Origin: Daphnia pulex
Lineage: Eukaryota > Arthropoda > Branchiopoda > Diplostraca > Daphniidae
Assembly: GCF_021134715.1 (NCBI RefSeq)
Contig: NC_060019.1
Location: forward strand, 7,998,001 to 8,062,000
Reading direction: 5' to 3'
Length of the DNA: 64,000 nucleotides
In this document: one piece after another, positions 1 to 10,433 of the stretch
Position numbering within the stretch: the stretch's first letter is position 1
How the letters are laid out: every line of letters starts with the position of its first letter
Translations under genes and position numbers: made by a program
The notes under the pieces: generated by a model
What the model was told of the DNA's origin: nothing
The model's input: the letters and a program-made list of their open reading frames with translations, nothing else
Database searches by the model: none

Positions 1-1443
1 GTGAAGTTGCTCGTCGATCGCTTGATTCGACTGTGACGCGGCCCAACTACCTTAATCTTAATGCAAACGCTGGTCTTGGTCGACTGAGTCAGTCATCTCC
101 CAGTCCGGCGTCCTCTCGTCTGGTGTCCAGGATGACAACTTTGCATGAAGAAAACCCTAGTTCAAGTAATCATCCCATATCGTCGCTGGTGTTTGTGGAC
201 AAATTGGAAACCACTCCAGAAGTATTGGAGGATAAAGTAAGCAAGCAAAGTTTATCAAGTTTGGAGTTGAGAAAAAATGTAACATTTGATTAATGTTAGA
301 TCGAAGAAGAAGCCGAATTAGACATGACTGAGTTGATTGATAACGAAAGCCGATTGCAAGTACACAACGACGAGAACGGGCCTCAAGGGGAGAGTGTTTA
401 CTCCAGTGGATATGGATCAAACGGTGCGTCGGAAGTGACTCTTTCCAGCACCAACGAAGATGAGTGTTCTTTAAGAAGCTGTAGCGTCAGCACTGAAGAA
501 ACTCCCGATCATCCGATACCTCAGCCAGCGCTACCTATTTCGTCTGGCGTTGAAGAAAACCAAGAAGAATCAGAAGAGAATTTGATGACTACTTCCACCG
601 ATTGTGGTGTCGTTCGAAGACCAAAGGCTTCTGTGGACAAATTGACTGCTTTGAAGGCTCACCGATCATCCTGCCCTACTGCATTGACCGTAAACGAGCC
701 GAATAATCTCAATAACAGTTATGGCAGTGCTCACAGTAGCAGTAGTAACGTCTCCATTGAACGTCTTACAGCTACTGACGACGAAGTAAATTTACATTTC
801 CAACTTCTTCGTTCGTTCGTGAATACTAATTGCTATTTTATTGCTAGGAAATTACTTCCGAAATTCCAAACGTAACGAACAAACCCTCCAAACCATTACC
901 GGAATGGGTGATTGTCGGTGAAAGTATTTTAGTGCGGCCTTATAATTGGTCGGGCATCATTTCGTTTATTGGTGCAACTCAATTTGCATCTGGAACTTGG
1001 ATCGGCGTGACATTAGATGCCCCGACTGGTAAGCACTATTTCCGTTATCGACGTAATATCTTTTTTGTGTTAATATATTAATGTTTGTTGCTTTAGGTAA
1101 GCACGACGGATCTGTTCAAGGAGTCAGTTATTTCAGTTGCAAACCCAAGCACGGGATCTTTGTTAAAGTAGACAAATTAATTTTGGATAAAAGAGGTCGA
1201 GCTCTTCATAACTCTGCAGCTAGAGGTTCGACCTCTGATTTGCATAGCAATGCGATGAAACGCAGCCAGAGCAAGGCGGAAGGCATGAGTGAAAGTGCTC
1301 GTAAAACTGCTCTCTCGGGTAAGTTTCTCAATTGGAAAGAGTAAAGTTATGGACAAAAAGTGTGTTTACGAGTCATTTTTGTTTCAGGTGATGCGTCTAT
1401 GCGTCGTTCAAAAAGTCGAGGGGATGGGCTCAACCGTCACTAA
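1..1443 (+). CDS. Khc-73: Kinesin-3 motor KIF13/Khc-73, C-terminal part with CAP-Gly domain (5' end outside window)
   Basis: Five exons can be joined in phase: 1-236, 300-785, 848-1028, 1097-1318 and 1388-1443 (stop). The last three encode a CAP-Gly domain: it opens at EWVIVGESILVRP, carries the glycine-rich GKHDGSVQGVSYF stretch across the 1028/1097 junction, and closes with KHGIFVKVDKL. In metazoans a C-terminal CAP-Gly after a long Ser-rich low-complexity tail is the signature of KIF13B/GAKIN and fly Khc-73, plus-end-directed kinesins that carry Dlg-type and endosomal cargo. The canonical GKNDGSV is GKHDGSV here. Upstream exons are Ser/Glu-rich and disordered, as in the family tail. The motor, FHA and MAGUK-binding parts lie to the left of the window. 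CLIP-170 or tubulin-cofactor CAP-Gly proteins are alternatives, but they normally lack this C-terminal placement behind a Ser-rich tail. Confidence 0.82.
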
Positions 1444-2197
1444 ATTTACCACAAGTATTCTCTTCTTCTTCACTTAGAAGATGCAAGAAGAGTTAGTCAT
1501 ATTTCAACAGGGCTGACGAAGAAAGAACTGCTATATTAAGCACCAATTTTGTTTTTAGTATTCATACGGCAATATTTACGACTCATGTTTGAAGAAGTAC
1601 TTTTAAAAGAAACTTGACTGATGCAAGGCAATGTGAGACCAAAATTGATTTTACTATTGCCCCTAATTTAAAGTAATCCGATTATTTAAAGCATTCCTAT
1701 AAGTTAGCCGGAATTTATTTTAAAGAAAAGCATTGGTTTGTGATTTTCTTCATAGTAGATTTTATCGAATGGTCATCTTATTATATAAATTTTGTCTGCA
1801 TACAGTGCTTGATTTTGACGTGTAAAGACTTGCATATTACATTTATTTTGCTCATGGTATATTTTTCTCCACTGCTTGATTTGGATAAGCTTTATTTAAT
1901 TTTCGCACTTGCATGAAGTGTATGCGAAATTTTAATTTTTCTTGGCATGCAAAGTGTACTTTTAACCAAAAATAATTGGAATTTAAAATTGAAATATAAA
2001 CTGAAATGTCATCGAATCTTCTAATTGTACTACCAGTGTTTCAATTTAACAGGTAACTGGAATCTAATTATTGTTACTCCATCACACGCAATTAAAGAAT
2101 TAAAAACCAGTATTTATCGCCAGCACACTTGTATTTCTTGTCAACGTTATGTGGCAGATGAAAAGCACAAGTCAGAAGTACGAAAGCGGCGAGTGAA
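1444..2197. other. Intergenic, convergent 3' flanks
   Basis: AT-rich stretch between the kinesin stop and the RpS8 stop. It should hold the 3' UTRs of both convergent genes. No ORF, repeat or RNA gene is supported here. Confidence 0.6.
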
Positions 2198-3650
2198 TTA
2201 TTTTCCTTTCTTGGTCTTCATTTTCCTGAGGTAGAATTCCAATTCTCGTCCCTCAAGGATGTAACCATCAGCCCTACCACATTGGCCGGGCCGGCTGGAA
2301 ATTGCCACTAGAAGACGACCAGTCAGGAACTGTTCTTCCAAAGCGGTCTCGATCTTGGCGAGACGCTGGCGGGTCTTGTATTTCTTCTCGGATTTCTTGG
2401 ACTTCTTCTTGTTCAATACCGCTTCTTCAGCTTCAGTCTGTTAGAGAAAAGACAATAGTTAGTGGACTGGACTGAACTTCAGATAGATAAATATAAACAC
2501 TTAAAATCAAAATCAGAGTAACTATGACTTAGAACATCAGAGGCTAGAATGTACAATACTAGAACAGTATTATACTAAGCACTAGCCTAGTGCAAGTACA
2601 AAATGTATCATCACTTAAAGGTAGGTGTCATATAAAGAGTTAAACATACCAGCTTAGCTCCCTTCTTGCGGCCAAGGGGAATAGCGTAGTGGCCTTCATA
2701 CCACTGTCTGAAAGGGGTGGCATCGACGACAATGATGGCGTTCTTCACTAGAGTCTTGGTGCGAACCAATTCGTTATTGGAAGCATTGTAAACAACGTCG
2801 ATGATGCGGGCCTTGCGAGAGACACCTGTAAATAAATAACAAAGATTAGCAAATTGACAAAGACAATTGATACGTAAATGCCAGATTCACATCAGTATAT
2901 GACAATGAAGTCCTATCCATCAAGAGAATCAGATGACACGCACGAATAACATCATTTGATAAAATAACCATAAAATATTTTCAAGTATTAACCTTCAGAT
3001 CCCCAGGAGAAGTTGCCTTGGTCCAAACGAAGGGCACGGTACTTCTTGTTTCCACCACGAACGCGAACGGTATGAATACGGCGAGCCCCAAGCTGTGAAT
3101 ACAAGAAGTTGATTAGGACTTGCATGAGCCAAAGTTGCACGTAAAGTAACTTCAAACATCATTAGCTAGCATTGCATCATTTCTTCAGCCGAAAGATGGT
3201 ATGGTTGTATTAATCATGAAGTAGGTTATTTTCAAAGTGAATCCAAACTGATATCCACTTGAACGTAAATCATACTAAAAAACCTAAACTCACCTTAGTG
3301 TTTGCTGGGGGGCGGCCCAACTCGAACTTCCTCTTCTTGCGGATGGGCTTCCGTTTTCCACCAGTGGCCCGGCGTTTGTGTTGATGGTCACGAGAGATGC
3401 CTACATGATTAAACAAGCTAACTTAGTAAATTTTCAACTTAGGGAAGCACGATGGGACCACCGACAGAAGGAACACCGGACAAGTGGAATCACAAGAATA
3501 CAATTGACTCGAAATTTCTAATCTTTGAGAATTACTCAACAAATTGAATTGAATTCAGACGAATGAATTGCAATTTAATTCATCTAAATAACCAAATGCA
3601 AAAGCAAGATGAAAGACGATACAAAACACAGTATTGAATTGCTTACCCAT
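2198..3650 (-). CDS. RpS8: 40S ribosomal protein S8 (eS8)
   Basis: Five coding exons on the minus strand: 3647-3650 (ATGG only), 3294-3400, 2993-3092, 2650-2825 and 2198-2437. All have GT-AG borders and together give 208 residues, exactly the usual animal eS8 length. The protein starts [19 protein letters not shown], includes [20 protein letters not shown], and ends in a Lys-rich tail. eS8 is a structural protein of the small ribosomal subunit, assembled in the nucleolus. The four-base first coding exon is typical of ribosomal-protein genes, where the start codon sits at the first splice junction. The gene is divergent from RBM18, with 611 bp between start codons. Its introns may carry box C/D snoRNAs (listed separately). 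Confidence 0.98.
2537..2614 (-). ncRNA. Candidate box C/D snoRNA in RpS8 intron
   Basis: On the minus strand this intron has a perfect box C (GTGATGA, complement of 2608-2614) followed 67 nt later by a box D (CTGA, complement of 2537-2540). The length is 78 nt, within the C/D range. Vertebrate RPS8 introns host C/D snoRNAs, so the position is expected. The terminal stem is weak and I could not assign an rRNA target, so this is a candidate only. A 15-nt palindrome (2579-2593) lies inside. Confidence 0.3.
2892..2955 (-). ncRNA. Candidate box C/D snoRNA in RpS8 intron
   Basis: On the minus strand the order is box C (ATGATGT, 2949-2955), D' (CTGA, 2929-2932), C' (TTGATGG, near 2917-2923) and D (CTGA, 2892-2895). 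Total length is 64 nt, with guide-sized gaps before D' and D. The arrangement is complete, but boxes this short recur by chance and the closing stem is poor. Confidence 0.3.
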
Positions 3651-4261
3651 CTTGGATAGAATGGACCTTTACTCGACTTGGCTCGGTCGAAGTGGATGAA
3701 AGAAACGCCTGTAGGGATAACAGGACGGGAAAAGGGACAGCGTTGTCAAATTAATCAAAGCTATTTCATGGATTTTCGTTTTCAATTAATTTAAAAAATC
3801 TGCAATTTTAGCATTTTATACATTCTTCGTTCTGGTAAAACTTTAAAGTCATTAATTAGTTATTTTTGTGGTAATTAAAATGATTTTTTATCTTTTACAA
3901 TGCTTTCAATCATAATTTTACAACATTTAAATATTATTACATTAAGACTTAATTTAATTCATTTTATCACTAAAATGAATAAGTATTTCTATTCTGAATT
4001 TATTCAATAATGTTTTAAATGGTAAATTAAAAGGAATACATTTTTATGTATGTCAAATTTTTTCAGATCATGTTGGAAAACCTAGAACTTGCAATGCTGT
4101 ATATTGATTGTTGATTTTTCTAGTCTCTTTGTATGTCTTTTTGAGTAAAAATTAAATTGGAAAAACAAAAAAAGCTTCAAATGAATTCAACTGCTGAGGT
4201 TTACCTTGAAATATTTTTATTCTTGAAACTGTAACTAGTGAAATTTTCTGCAAATTATTAG
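3651..4261. promoter_or_regulatory. Divergent promoter region RpS8 / RBM18
   Basis: 611 bp between the two start codons, strongly AT-rich in 3780-4250. On the RpS8 side, pyrimidine-rich runs around 3690-3720 (minus strand) could contain a 5' TOP start, as expected for a ribosomal protein gene. I see no clear TATA box that fits either gene. Confidence 0.4.
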
Positions 4262-5057
4262 ATGGATAAAGACGACCCGATGTTGGACTTGTACACTCAT
4301 CCGAACAATGACAGTCGGATCTGGGTCGGTAATCTGGATTCGAGAGTTACAGAGTAAGTATATAAACCAAAAATCATTACACTATTATTGCTCATAGCAG
4401 TATAATTAACACAACTTTGTTATTTCGTTTGCTGGTTTGAATTGGTAAAACTGTTCCAAAATGCTGGTACAATTGACAAGCTCGAATATCTGTTTCACAA
4501 AATTGGACCCCAAGCAGGACAACCTAGGGGATACGCTTTCCTTACCTTCAGTAAACGAGAAGAAGCTATAAGAGCTAGAAAAGAATTTGATGGGAAGTCT
4601 CTTCTTGGAAGAACACTTTTAGTTAAACCTGCCAGAAGTGTCCAGAAAGTAAGTAACTCATCTTCACACTAAGTTGTTGGATGTTGCTCATTATAATTTT
4701 AATTAGGATGATCTTACTGGACCCAAAACCACTCAGTTCAGCATCCCTGCTTTAAGTGGAGCAAAAGACAACAAAAATAAACTCAAGTAATGAAATTTAT
4801 TGGTTAGAAATAGTGTGAATTTCAGTTTTTTTTATTGTATTTTTTTCAGCCTTGAACAACAGATCAAAGCAATAGAAAGCAAGTTAAAAACGATGGAAAA
4901 TTCCTCAGCAACTCTTCCCGATTTGCCACCAAATTTTGTGTCTCCTCTCAGCCGCATTGCTGCTAGACCGGCAGCTCAACCCTACCCTAGCAGGTCTAAC
5001 CGTTCTAGGGGTTCTAGAGGGCGAGGACGTGGGGGCTACAGAGATCGGAGGCGTTAA
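4262..5057 (+). CDS. RBM18: RNA-binding protein 18 (single RRM)
   Basis: Exons 4262-4353, 4435-4648, 4707-4786 and 4850-5057 give 197 residues (human RBM18 is 190). One RRM spans about residues 20-105: RNP2 is RIWVGNL and RNP1 is RGYAFLTF. It is followed by the family-specific helix QQIKAIESKLKTMEN and an Arg/Gly-rich C-terminus. RRM proteins of this type bind RNA; the cellular role of RBM18 is poorly known. The first intron is odd. The donor (gtaagt at 4354) is normal, but no AG fits the required phase; the only frame-preserving junction ends in TG at 4433-4434. Using it gives TEFELVKLFQ, which matches the RBM18 family. See findings. Confidence 0.85.
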
Positions 5058-5264
5058 AACTGTGGGCGCCAGTTCGATATTCTCAATGGTATCCGAAATC
5101 TACAATTACTATTGTTATTAAAAACATACGCACATTATTCTTTGTAGGCGAATTTATGTGTGCTAAACGATGAAACTGTGTCGAGTTCTGATTTTTAATA
5201 TTTATGATTCTCATTTGTAAGACTAGCCTTCGTTTCTAGAGATGGTAAACACACCCTTTTTTTA

Positions 5265-5270
5265 AATAAA
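5265..5270 (+). terminator. Poly(A) signal of RBM18
   Basis: AATAAA 208 nt after the RBM18 stop, with a second at 5282-5287. T-rich sequence lies upstream of it. Confidence 0.5.
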
Positions 5271-5466
5271 CTTTCGTTCGAAATAAATTGACCTCGAATC
5301 ATTGGTTTAAAATAAGAAAAAGGCAAACAACTGTAGCAAAAGTGTATGAGTAGTTTTCATCATCACATTAAAAAAAGAATTGACGAGAGGTTGAAATAAG
5401 AAAAAACCACGTAGATTTGTAACATAATAGTTCATTTCAAACCTCAAGGCTTTCATGGTTAAAACT

Positions 5467-6220
5467 TCATTTTTTGCTTTTTTCGTGACTTACGGGAATG
5501 TTTACTTTCCCCTTCCCAGTCTGTTGTTCGGGTTTATTTGACACCTGGGATGGCGGCTGTGATGCAGGTTCCGATTTTAACTGTTTAACTTCGATAACAC
5601 GCTCATTTTCCTGCTGAAGAAAAAACACAATTAAACATTTGGATTAGGTACAATTACTACATTTGGCCAGAGATAAGAAAGTTAAGCAACGAACCGTTTC
5701 TTCTGGCTTTTTTGGCGCACACACAACCAGAGTTCCGTTGTCGGACAAAGTTGCGCTTAGATGATCCAAATCAACGTTATTAGGCAGAATATATCGGCGT
5801 TTAATGTGACGAAACACGTGTCCATGGTCGTCTTCCTTTTCTTCGTGTTCAGCGCAAACCACCAACGAAGTGCCAACTATTTTAACACTAATCTCGTTAG
5901 ATTTGAAATCTTCAACTTGTAGCGTCACCTTAATATTTATTTAAAAAAAAAAAAAAAAAGAGAAAATAAGAATTAAAATTTTTTTCTTGAATTTCTGATG
6001 AACAAAATCATACCTGATACTTTTCCTTGTCACTGACGATTTCCCGTGTGGAATGTGGGTGCTTAATCGCGGGAGATCCGATAACACCGTGAGATCGGAG
6101 GGAACGGAGAAACTGCGATTCCGGCCAATAAGTATTAGGTTCCGGTTCGAAAAGACCCCAAGGATCTCTACGGCGTGTAGTGTCCACGCAAGTGTAAGGA
6201 TCGTAGTTCCAGAGAGCCAT
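5467..6220 (-). CDS. Small heat-shock protein (alpha-crystallin domain), 195 aa
   Basis: Exons 6014-6220, 5695-5928 and 5467-5613 (minus strand). The N-terminal arm begins MALWNYDPYTCVD. The alpha-crystallin domain starts near residue 62 (DKEKYQVTLQVEDF) and contains KIVGTSLVVCAEHEEKEDD, FRHIKRRYILPNNVD and NGTLVVCAPKKPEE. The C-terminal extension has an I-x-V motif (RVIEV) and a long hydrophilic Gln/Lys tail. sHSPs are ATP-independent holdases that form oligomers. An in-frame ATG lies 7 codons upstream (6239-6241); I chose 6220 because it matches sHSP starts. The second donor (ACG|GTTCGT) is weak, so that junction is less sure. The gene is head-to-head with the sHSP at 7127; a TATA box lies at 6327-6338. 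Confidence 0.85.
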
Positions 6221-6326
6221 TGTCGTGATTGAAGCTATCAAAATGTTTTCCGCTCAGTTAATTCAACTCTTACTCGACTCTTCAACTTACTCGAACTGTG
6301 TAGGCTTGGTTATTTGTAAAGGGGTC

Positions 6327-6338
6327 CTTTTATATATA
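6327..6338 (-). promoter_or_regulatory. TATA box of the minus-strand sHSP gene
   Basis: TATATATAAAAG on the minus strand, about 110 bp before the start codon. An initiator-like ACAGTT lies about 30 bp downstream, near 6296-6302. I looked for consensus alternating nGAAn heat-shock elements between the two sHSP genes and found only imperfect ones. Confidence 0.5.
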
Positions 6339-6912
6339 GATTTTCCATAAAACGAACGTTGATAGTCGCTTCCAAAACAATTCCAAACGTTGTGCTCAAG
6401 TGAGTATTTTTTTTTACCCAAGAAAACTGGAAAGGTCGGCATTTCTTTCACACCGAGTCCAGATCCCCCAAGGGATTGCGTGTAGTATTTCAAACTCCTT
6501 TTCCTTTCCAATCAAACTTTCACATAGTAAGAAATACACAATTCATTGCCAGTATTTTTTTTTTATTTTTCTTATTAGGTGTTAGTTAGATCAGAAGAAA
6601 TGGAATCAAATAAGATGAAAACTAGATATATTCACAAACATGCTATAAATTCTGCGGCAAGTTGAGTGAACATGTTCTGGGAAATATTAGCCAGTCTTAC
6701 GAAAATTTATTGTCATCTGGAATTCTGGTGAGCTTTTATTAATTTTAATTGTTGTAAAATACTTCGGAAACATACCCAAGGGGTTCTTCTCCCAATGGAA
6801 TCTTTAAAGCTTATTTTCGAAGAAGTTCAAAACGTTTCTAGTCGACGACGTGAACTAAAGGCATAGGTACATCGTCGCAATCGCGTTCAAGCGTATTGTG
6901 CTGCAGTAAATG

Positions 6913-6918
6913 TATAAA
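6913..6918 (+). promoter_or_regulatory. TATA box of the plus-strand sHSP gene
   Basis: TATAAA about 25 bp before an ACAGTT initiator-like site (near 6936). A 5' UTR exon would follow, with a donor gtaagt at 7008 and acceptor at 7120, seven bases before the ATG. Confidence 0.45.
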
Positions 6919-7126
6919 TGATAGACGATCGCAAGACAGTTTTTTAGAAAGCTGCCAACTGTTGATGCGAGTGTTTGTATCGATCTACATTTAAATTTCA
7001 GTTTATCGTAAGTTTCCTGTCTGTTGCAATTTCAAACATCTCGCAGTGTGTTAGTACCGTGTTCTGCTGTTTAATTTCCCGTGTAACCAATTATTTGATT
7101 GCCAATTTTTTCGCATTTAGGCAATC

Positions 7127-7918
7127 ATGTCTCTTATGCCCTGGGGAAATTTCGGTGGAATGAGCCCATTTGATGACTCGAGTTCGATGTTTCCAATGGA
7201 TCCCTTCATGTCGAGAGGAGGCTATAATGTTATGCCACGGACGATGATGCCGTCAATTCGGCGCATGGAACGGGAAGTTGGTAAATTGATTTCTAGTGTC
7301 AAGGAGGACGACAAATCGTTCCAGGTACGAGCTGTTTTATTCCCATTACAATTGTAATTACGTAAATCATTTTGATTGTTTTTCAGGTCATGGTTGATGT
7401 TTCTCATTTCCATCCAAGCGAAATCACCGTGAAAACGACCGACAAACACATCATCGTCCACGGTATTTTATAATGTCTATTCTCAATTAACATAATTGTT
7501 ATAAACTAAAAAATTTGGCTTGCCAATTGCAGCTAGACATGAAGAGCGCAACGATCAGCATGGGTTCGTTTCACGAGAGTAAGTTGTCAAAATCAAGTGT
7601 GTAAGATGGAATATTTGAATAGCGTCATTCTAACCAATAGGTTCCGCCGTCGAGTAACCATCCCAGAAGGAGTCAATCACGAGTCGGTTACTTCCACCAT
7701 ATCCCCTGAAGGAATTTTAACAATTTTGGCTCCTAAAATGATGCTTGAAGGTAAGAAATATTGTCAAAAGGAACCTCCTTGTTATTGATTTCCGGTTGTT
7801 AAATATTGCAGGCTCTAACGAACGGGTCATTCCTATTACAATGGCCCCGGCAGCTGGGTCGCATCACACATCGCATGCTTCTCTGCATTCAGCGCATCAA
7901 ACCGGGTCATCCAAATAA
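7127..7918 (+). CDS. Small heat-shock protein (alpha-crystallin domain), 178 aa
   Basis: Exons 7127-7324, 7387-7462, 7533-7578, 7641-7750 and 7812-7918. The Met/Phe-rich N-terminal arm (MSLMPWGNFGGMSPFDD) precedes an alpha-crystallin domain at about residues 60-145, with FQVMVDVSHFHPSEITVK, VHARHEERNDQHGFVSREF, RRRVTIPEGVNHESV and PEGILTILAPK. The C-terminal I-x-I motif is canonical (ERVIPI), followed by a His/Ser-rich tail. The role is an ATP-independent chaperone. The gene is divergent from the sHSP at 5467-6220, but exon structure differs (five against three coding exons) and the arms are not similar, so the pair is old or assembled rather than a recent duplication. It is convergent with the gene at 8297. 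Confidence 0.92.
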
Positions 7919-8059
7919 GTTGCTGAAAGGAAGAAGAAGAAAGTAGGCTATTGTCGAAATGATATAATGGCCATAATCGTGGATGTTACTGATTGTTTAA
8001 CACTTCCTGGTGTAATGAAACAAAGCGTTACGTCGGTTGCATGCCTTAATCGAGATCGA

Positions 8060-8065
8060 AATAAA
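8060..8065 (+). terminator. Poly(A) signal of the plus-strand sHSP gene
   Basis: AATAAA 142 nt after the stop codon, followed by a T-rich run. Confidence 0.5.
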
Positions 8066-8174
8066 TGAAATTGATGAAATATTCTTTTTTTTTCTACGCA
8101 TATTTTTTAAAACTTAGCTACTGTTTGAAATAAAATAAAGGCCCTAAATATTTATCAAACTAAAATGGAACGCA

Positions 8175-8180
8175 TTTATT
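8175..8180 (-). terminator. Poly(A) signal of the 8297-9395 gene
   Basis: AATAAA on the minus strand (tttatt on plus), about 117 nt past that gene's stop. The two convergent genes' 3' ends are therefore about 110 bp apart. Confidence 0.45.
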
Positions 8181-8296
8181 CAGTAATTTTATCGTACAGG
8201 GAAAAAACAGTGGGAATAGGGATAGCAAAAAAGTTATGCTTCCAATCACACAACAGGGAAACGATTCTGAAGGAATTTGAGAAAAACGGGGAAATT

Positions 8297-9395
8297 TCAC
8301 GCTAAACTGTTCCAAATCTGAAAACGTTTTTCGGAACGAAATTTGTCTTCAGCCGGGGTTGACATCGAATTCTGTAGAAGGCATTGAGAATAGAGAGCCA
8401 CAAATAAATTACTAGTCAATTTTTGAAGTTGCTTCAACATATCCCAGTCCTTTGCATTGCACCCAGTGTTTGTGTAGACAAGCTCCAATGAGTTCTGAAT
8501 TTCATGTAGCAATGAAGCAAGCTTTGAGTCACTTAAGTCTTTGGTCAACTGTAATTTCAAAAAAGAGAAATTAGAAAACATGCATACAAATTAAGTTATG
8601 TGTTAAACTCACTTCTATAGTTTCATTTTTGAAGGCATCAAGTAAACATATGAGATTCCATTCCACAGGATAAAGTTCCAGATCCATTGGCTTTTGAGTG
8701 AGCTCAGTGCGAAGTTTCCTTATGCAGCAAATGTTATCCCAACACTTCCTCATCACATGTGTGTACTTCACCATTGCATAAGCCTCTTTAATAGTTAGTG
8801 CTGATGATGGATTGGGCTTACTTTTGAGATCTCCACCATGACTGACTGCACTTGAGAGAATTCCAGTTTTAGGTTTTGCACTCTATAAATAGATTTGAAA
8901 TCTTTTAATTAAGAATTTTCATTGAATTCAGCAGGTGTGTATTGTACTCACCCATCGTGAATCTTGAAACCTAGATGCAAGATCTTCAGTAACAAGCGTA
9001 AAGTCATCTTCAATGTAGCACCCATCAAAAGATACATTAACAGCTGGCTTGAAGCTAAAAGGAGTATCATAGAGTTCACAAGAATAGCCTGATTCCATAG
9101 ATTGCTAAATATAAAAAAGGGCAATTACTTAGATTAATGGAATTTGATAAAATTATACAACGAAGAGAATGCTTACATTTTGAATAGATGTATTTACACT
9201 TGGCAGGTGTCTAAAACTCAGGTTAGAAAAAGTGATTCCCGAATCTTTTGATTGATCCAAGCTAAAACTATCTTTGAATCTAGTTCTCATTTCTTCAAAA
9301 CTTTTGCTGTGAGAAACTGGAGAAAACTCATTCAAATCTTCACTTCCCAAAAGAGCTTCCAGTCCTTGAATAACGTGGTTATCGTTGCTATCCAT
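8297..9395 (-). CDS. Unrecognised four-exon protein, 297 aa
   Basis: Exons 9177-9395, 8952-9104, 8613-8882 and 8297-8548 (minus strand) all join at phase 0 with GT-AG borders and give an unbroken 297-residue frame, so this is very likely a real gene. It starts MDSNDNHVIQGLEALLGSED. The first half is Ser/Asp-rich and looks disordered. The second half is predicted mainly helical by eye, with VKYTHVMRKCWDNICCIRKL, YPVEWNLICLLDAFKNETIE and KLASLLHEIQNSLELVY. There is no signal peptide, membrane segment or catalytic motif that I can see. The layout (disordered N-terminus, helical C-terminus) would suit a cell-cycle or cytoskeletal scaffold, but that is only an impression. All four exons having phase-0 borders is noteworthy. 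Confidence 0.75.
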
Positions 9396-9519
9396 CTCGT
9401 TTTTTTTACAGCCAAAACAATTTAAATTCTTATAGACGGACGTTAATTTTTTTGTATGAAATCAACAATGCAGTTTGACTTGGTGAATAACTAGTAAAAG
9501 AGTATCAGTCTCAGATACT

Positions 9520-9849
9520 ATGCCACCAAGACCAACAGTCGAACAGAGACTGAATCAACGAATGCAAGAGCTGCTGTTCCAACTTTTTTCAAACGGAAAC
9601 CAACACGTGTTGACTCGTGCCTCGGGTGAATTTTGTTTAATTCCCCGGAGACGTGTGGAACATAGCACACCCCATCATCTAGAGAGGGGAGGCGGGGCTC
9701 GTGCTTGGCTGGAGGGTAAATTTTTCAAATCACGAGCGAGTTTTCAAAATCCTCGAAAACAACACCAAGCGGGTGTGTCGTGCTCAACTCCAGTCTATCT
9801 TTATCTTTTTTTTTGCAAAACCACAAAATTCAGCATTTATACATTATAA
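9520..9849 (+). CDS. Possible short ORF, divergent from the 297-aa gene; uncertain
   Basis: An ATG-started frame of up to 109 codons whose first 40 residues (MPPRPTVEQRLNQRMQELL...) look protein-like and amphipathic. The rest is Arg/Ser-rich and unconvincing. It lies 125 bp from the divergent gene's start codon, so it could be a first exon. No family recognised and no downstream exon identified. Confidence 0.2.
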   Translation: MPPRPTVEQRLNQRMQELLFQLFSNGNQHVLTRASGEFCLIPRRRVEHSTPHHLERGGGARAWLEGKFFKSRASFQNPRKQHQAGVSCSTPVYLYLFFCKTTKFSIYTL

Positions 9850-10433
9850 TTTTATAAATAAAATCAAATGGCGATCGTTGTGTAAATGAGTTTACTTTAA
9901 CGTCTTTTAGAAATTTAATTGAACAAATAAATAAAGAATAAATGCATCGATTTTTTATTTTAACAATCGATTTGACTCGAAACAGGAAAAGAAAGTTTCA
10001 TTTGATAATCGGTTATGTGTATTCAGTGGCGAAAATAGTGATTATATAACCAGTTGTTTCTCAGTCTCATTTTACCGCTTGTTCAAATTAATACTTGAAC
10101 ATCACAATATAAAAACGCCACTGGGTGTCGGCCTTCGAGATTTATGTGGGGCTGCGTGGGCCGGACCATCGGTTATTCGGTTGGTTGCCAAGTCAAAATT
10201 TGGTAAAATGGTTTCATCGGATAGTGGACATTGGAAAAAATTATATCGCCGTCAAATACAGATTATAGTTAGATTAAAATTTTAATATGCCCTTTCCCCT
10301 TTGGTATTTGGTCAATTTCGCACAGCTGTTCCGCATTTTAGGCGTTTCGTGTTTCGCTTTCGCAGTTTAGGGACAGCCAAGAACAAATGACAAACGACAG
10401 CCGCCTACGACGTTTGTAAACAAACAGTCTAAC
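9850..10433. other. Intergenic, no gene recognised
   Basis: AT-rich to 10,080, then mixed sequence. A 68-codon frame at 10079-10285 has no family resemblance. Nothing further is supported. Confidence 0.4.

Noticed and set aside
6816-6828. Heat-shock element TTCGAAGAAGTTC
   Set aside because: Spacing between GAA/TTC units (0, 0 and 1) does not fit the alternating 5-bp rule.
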